Source: Vibrio aerogenes
Lineage (GTDB): Bacteria; Pseudomonadota; Gammaproteobacteria; Enterobacterales; Vibrionaceae
Direction: 5' to 3'
Length of the DNA stretch: 64,000 bases
Assembly (NCBI RefSeq): GCF_024346755.1
Contig: NZ_AP024861.1
Span: forward strand, 3,348,001-3,412,000
Position numbers and translations under genes: made by a program. Of this stretch, positions 63,269-64,000 are shown piece by piece. Position 1 is the first letter of the stretch, and every line of letters begins with the position of its first letter. The notes under the pieces were generated by a model. It ran no database searches, was not told the origin of the DNA, and saw nothing but the letters and a program-made list of their open reading frames with translations.

Positions 63269-64000
63269 ATGGAACATCTACTTTTTTGGCCAGTATCAAT
63301 ATTTTTATTTTTCTTTATACATAATATGAGAAAGTTAAATTTTTCAAACTGGTTTTTAGAGTGCATATATATCGTAACCCTTATTCAATTAGGTTCAACA
63401 TATTACATCATATTTAAAGATGATGGAGATGTTGTCTTTTTATTACAGCATGTTTATACAATAAAAAGTGACCTGATTAAATTAGTTTCAATATTAATGC
63501 CTTTTTATATTGTATTTTGGGGATTGCTAGGTATTAAAAACACAGAGAAACACAACAAAAAAATCCCATCTCCCTCCCTGCTTAATCAAAAAGTATTAAA
63601 GACCAAAATACAGCCAAAAAATTTATTAATACAATGTATTATATCTGTACCTCTATTCATTATTTTTATCTTTATTCTACATTTCCTCTCTTTAATAATC
63701 GGTAAATCTTCATTATTGAATGAATTCTACGATGATAAGATTACATATATCTATACTTATTTTATATTTTGTCCATTTTATTTTTACCTATATTACAATC
63801 ACCATAAAAAAACAGAAAAGTGGCGATTAGATGAAAAGCAACTCTCTTGTGGGAAACCTGTTATCTTTTCAGTTAAACTTGATGACATAGATACAATTAT
63901 TGTTGGCACACCTGTTAAAAAATTATCAGATAATATATTGTTCAGACTATATAGTAAAAAGAATAGTAAAACATTTTCTACACGTATAGATGGAAGTATT
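63269..64000 (+). CDS. Membrane protein of unknown function, 3' truncated by window edge
   Basis: The frame is open from ATG 63269 to the last base, 244 codons with no stop. It has about five hydrophobic helices (first near residues 3-17, then IVTLIQLGSTYYIIF, PFYIVFWGLLGI, CIISVPLFIIFIFILHFLSLII, YFIFCPFYFYLYY). The domain after them, KWRLDEKQLSCGKPVIFSVKLDDIDTII, is related to the end of 62641-63228. It is therefore a second, longer member of that family. Function unknown. Confidence 0.6.
   Translation, partial: MEHLLFWPVSIFLFFFIHNMRKLNFSNWFLECIYIVTLIQLGSTYYIIFKDDGDVVFLLQHVYTIKSDLIKLVSILMPFYIVFWGLLGIKNTEKHNKKIPSPSLLNQKVLKTKIQPKNLLIQCIISVPLFIIFIFILHFLSLIIGKSSLLNEFYDDKITYIYTYFIFCPFYFYLYYNHHKKTEKWRLDEKQLSCGKPVIFSVKLDDIDTIIVGTPVKKLSDNILFRLYSKKNSKTFSTRIDGSI

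Overview
The window looks like chromosomal DNA of a nitrogen-fixing Vibrio or close relative in the Vibrionaceae. The evidence is gene content and order: an FldB-type flavodoxin, an acetoin operon with a divergent LysR regulator in the order I recall from Vibrio cholerae, an OlsF-type bifunctional acyltransferase, trypsin-like exoproteases, tandem dCache chemoreceptors, and an rnf-nif block. No tRNA, rRNA, CRISPR array or complete insertion sequence was seen. The nitrogenase structural genes (nifHDK) are not in the window.

Layout. 0-5.7 kb: end of fldB, a polytopic membrane protein, a GH32 beta-fructosidase, a small anchored protein and a GAF-GGDEF diguanylate cyclase. 5.9-12.4 kb: three tandem chemoreceptors of the same length class. 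12.4-16 kb: a VOC protein and a large secreted repeat protein. 16.4-20.9 kb: acetoin operon (SDR, acetolactate synthase, acetolactate decarboxylase) and its LysR regulator. 21.2-29.3 kb: olsF, a muramidase, then a tightly coupled operon of methyltransferase, binding-protein/permease fusion, second permease and a Cache sensor fused to a pentameric ligand-gated ion channel (pLGIC)-like protein. 30-33.4 kb: AT-rich accessory genes, a 320-bp-period tandem repeat array rich in hairpins, and a MITE-like element. 33.4-41 kb: HPP protein, V8-like protease, an unusual AAA+/AraC fusion regulator and pqiABC. 41.4-53.6 kb: nifF, rnfH, rnfE, rnfG, rnfD, rnfC, rnfB and rnfA on the minus strand, divergent from nifL-nifA, then nifB-fdxN-nifQ. 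53.8-59.5 kb: small hypothetical genes, a CI-like regulator, a frameshifted YhhQ-family gene, a methyltransferase remnant and a trypsin-like protease. 59.7-64 kb: an AT-rich array of short orphan reading-frame tails, each followed by a small membrane-protein gene, which I interpret as toxin-tail/immunity cassettes.

How the parts work together. The nif block is a regulatory and supply module for nitrogenase. NifL and NifA control it, NifB and NifQ make cofactor precursors, and Rnf, NifF and FdxN deliver low-potential electrons. Sequences matching sigma-54 promoters (GG-N10-GC) and NifA sites (TGT-N10-ACA) lie upstream of rnfA and nifB, so both operons look NifA-driven. The acetoin operon is a neutral-product fermentation outlet. 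The chemoreceptors, the diguanylate cyclase and the Cache-channel protein are signalling functions.

Recurrent sequence-level oddities are short degenerate tandem duplications (16-21 bp units) at more than ten places, several at or across stop codons; three genes split by single frameshifts, two of them in or near poly-T tracts; and dispersed intergenic repeats. The best candidates for something undescribed are the ATPase-less SBP-permease/Cache-channel operon, the tail/immunity array at the right edge, and the 320-bp structured tandem repeat.
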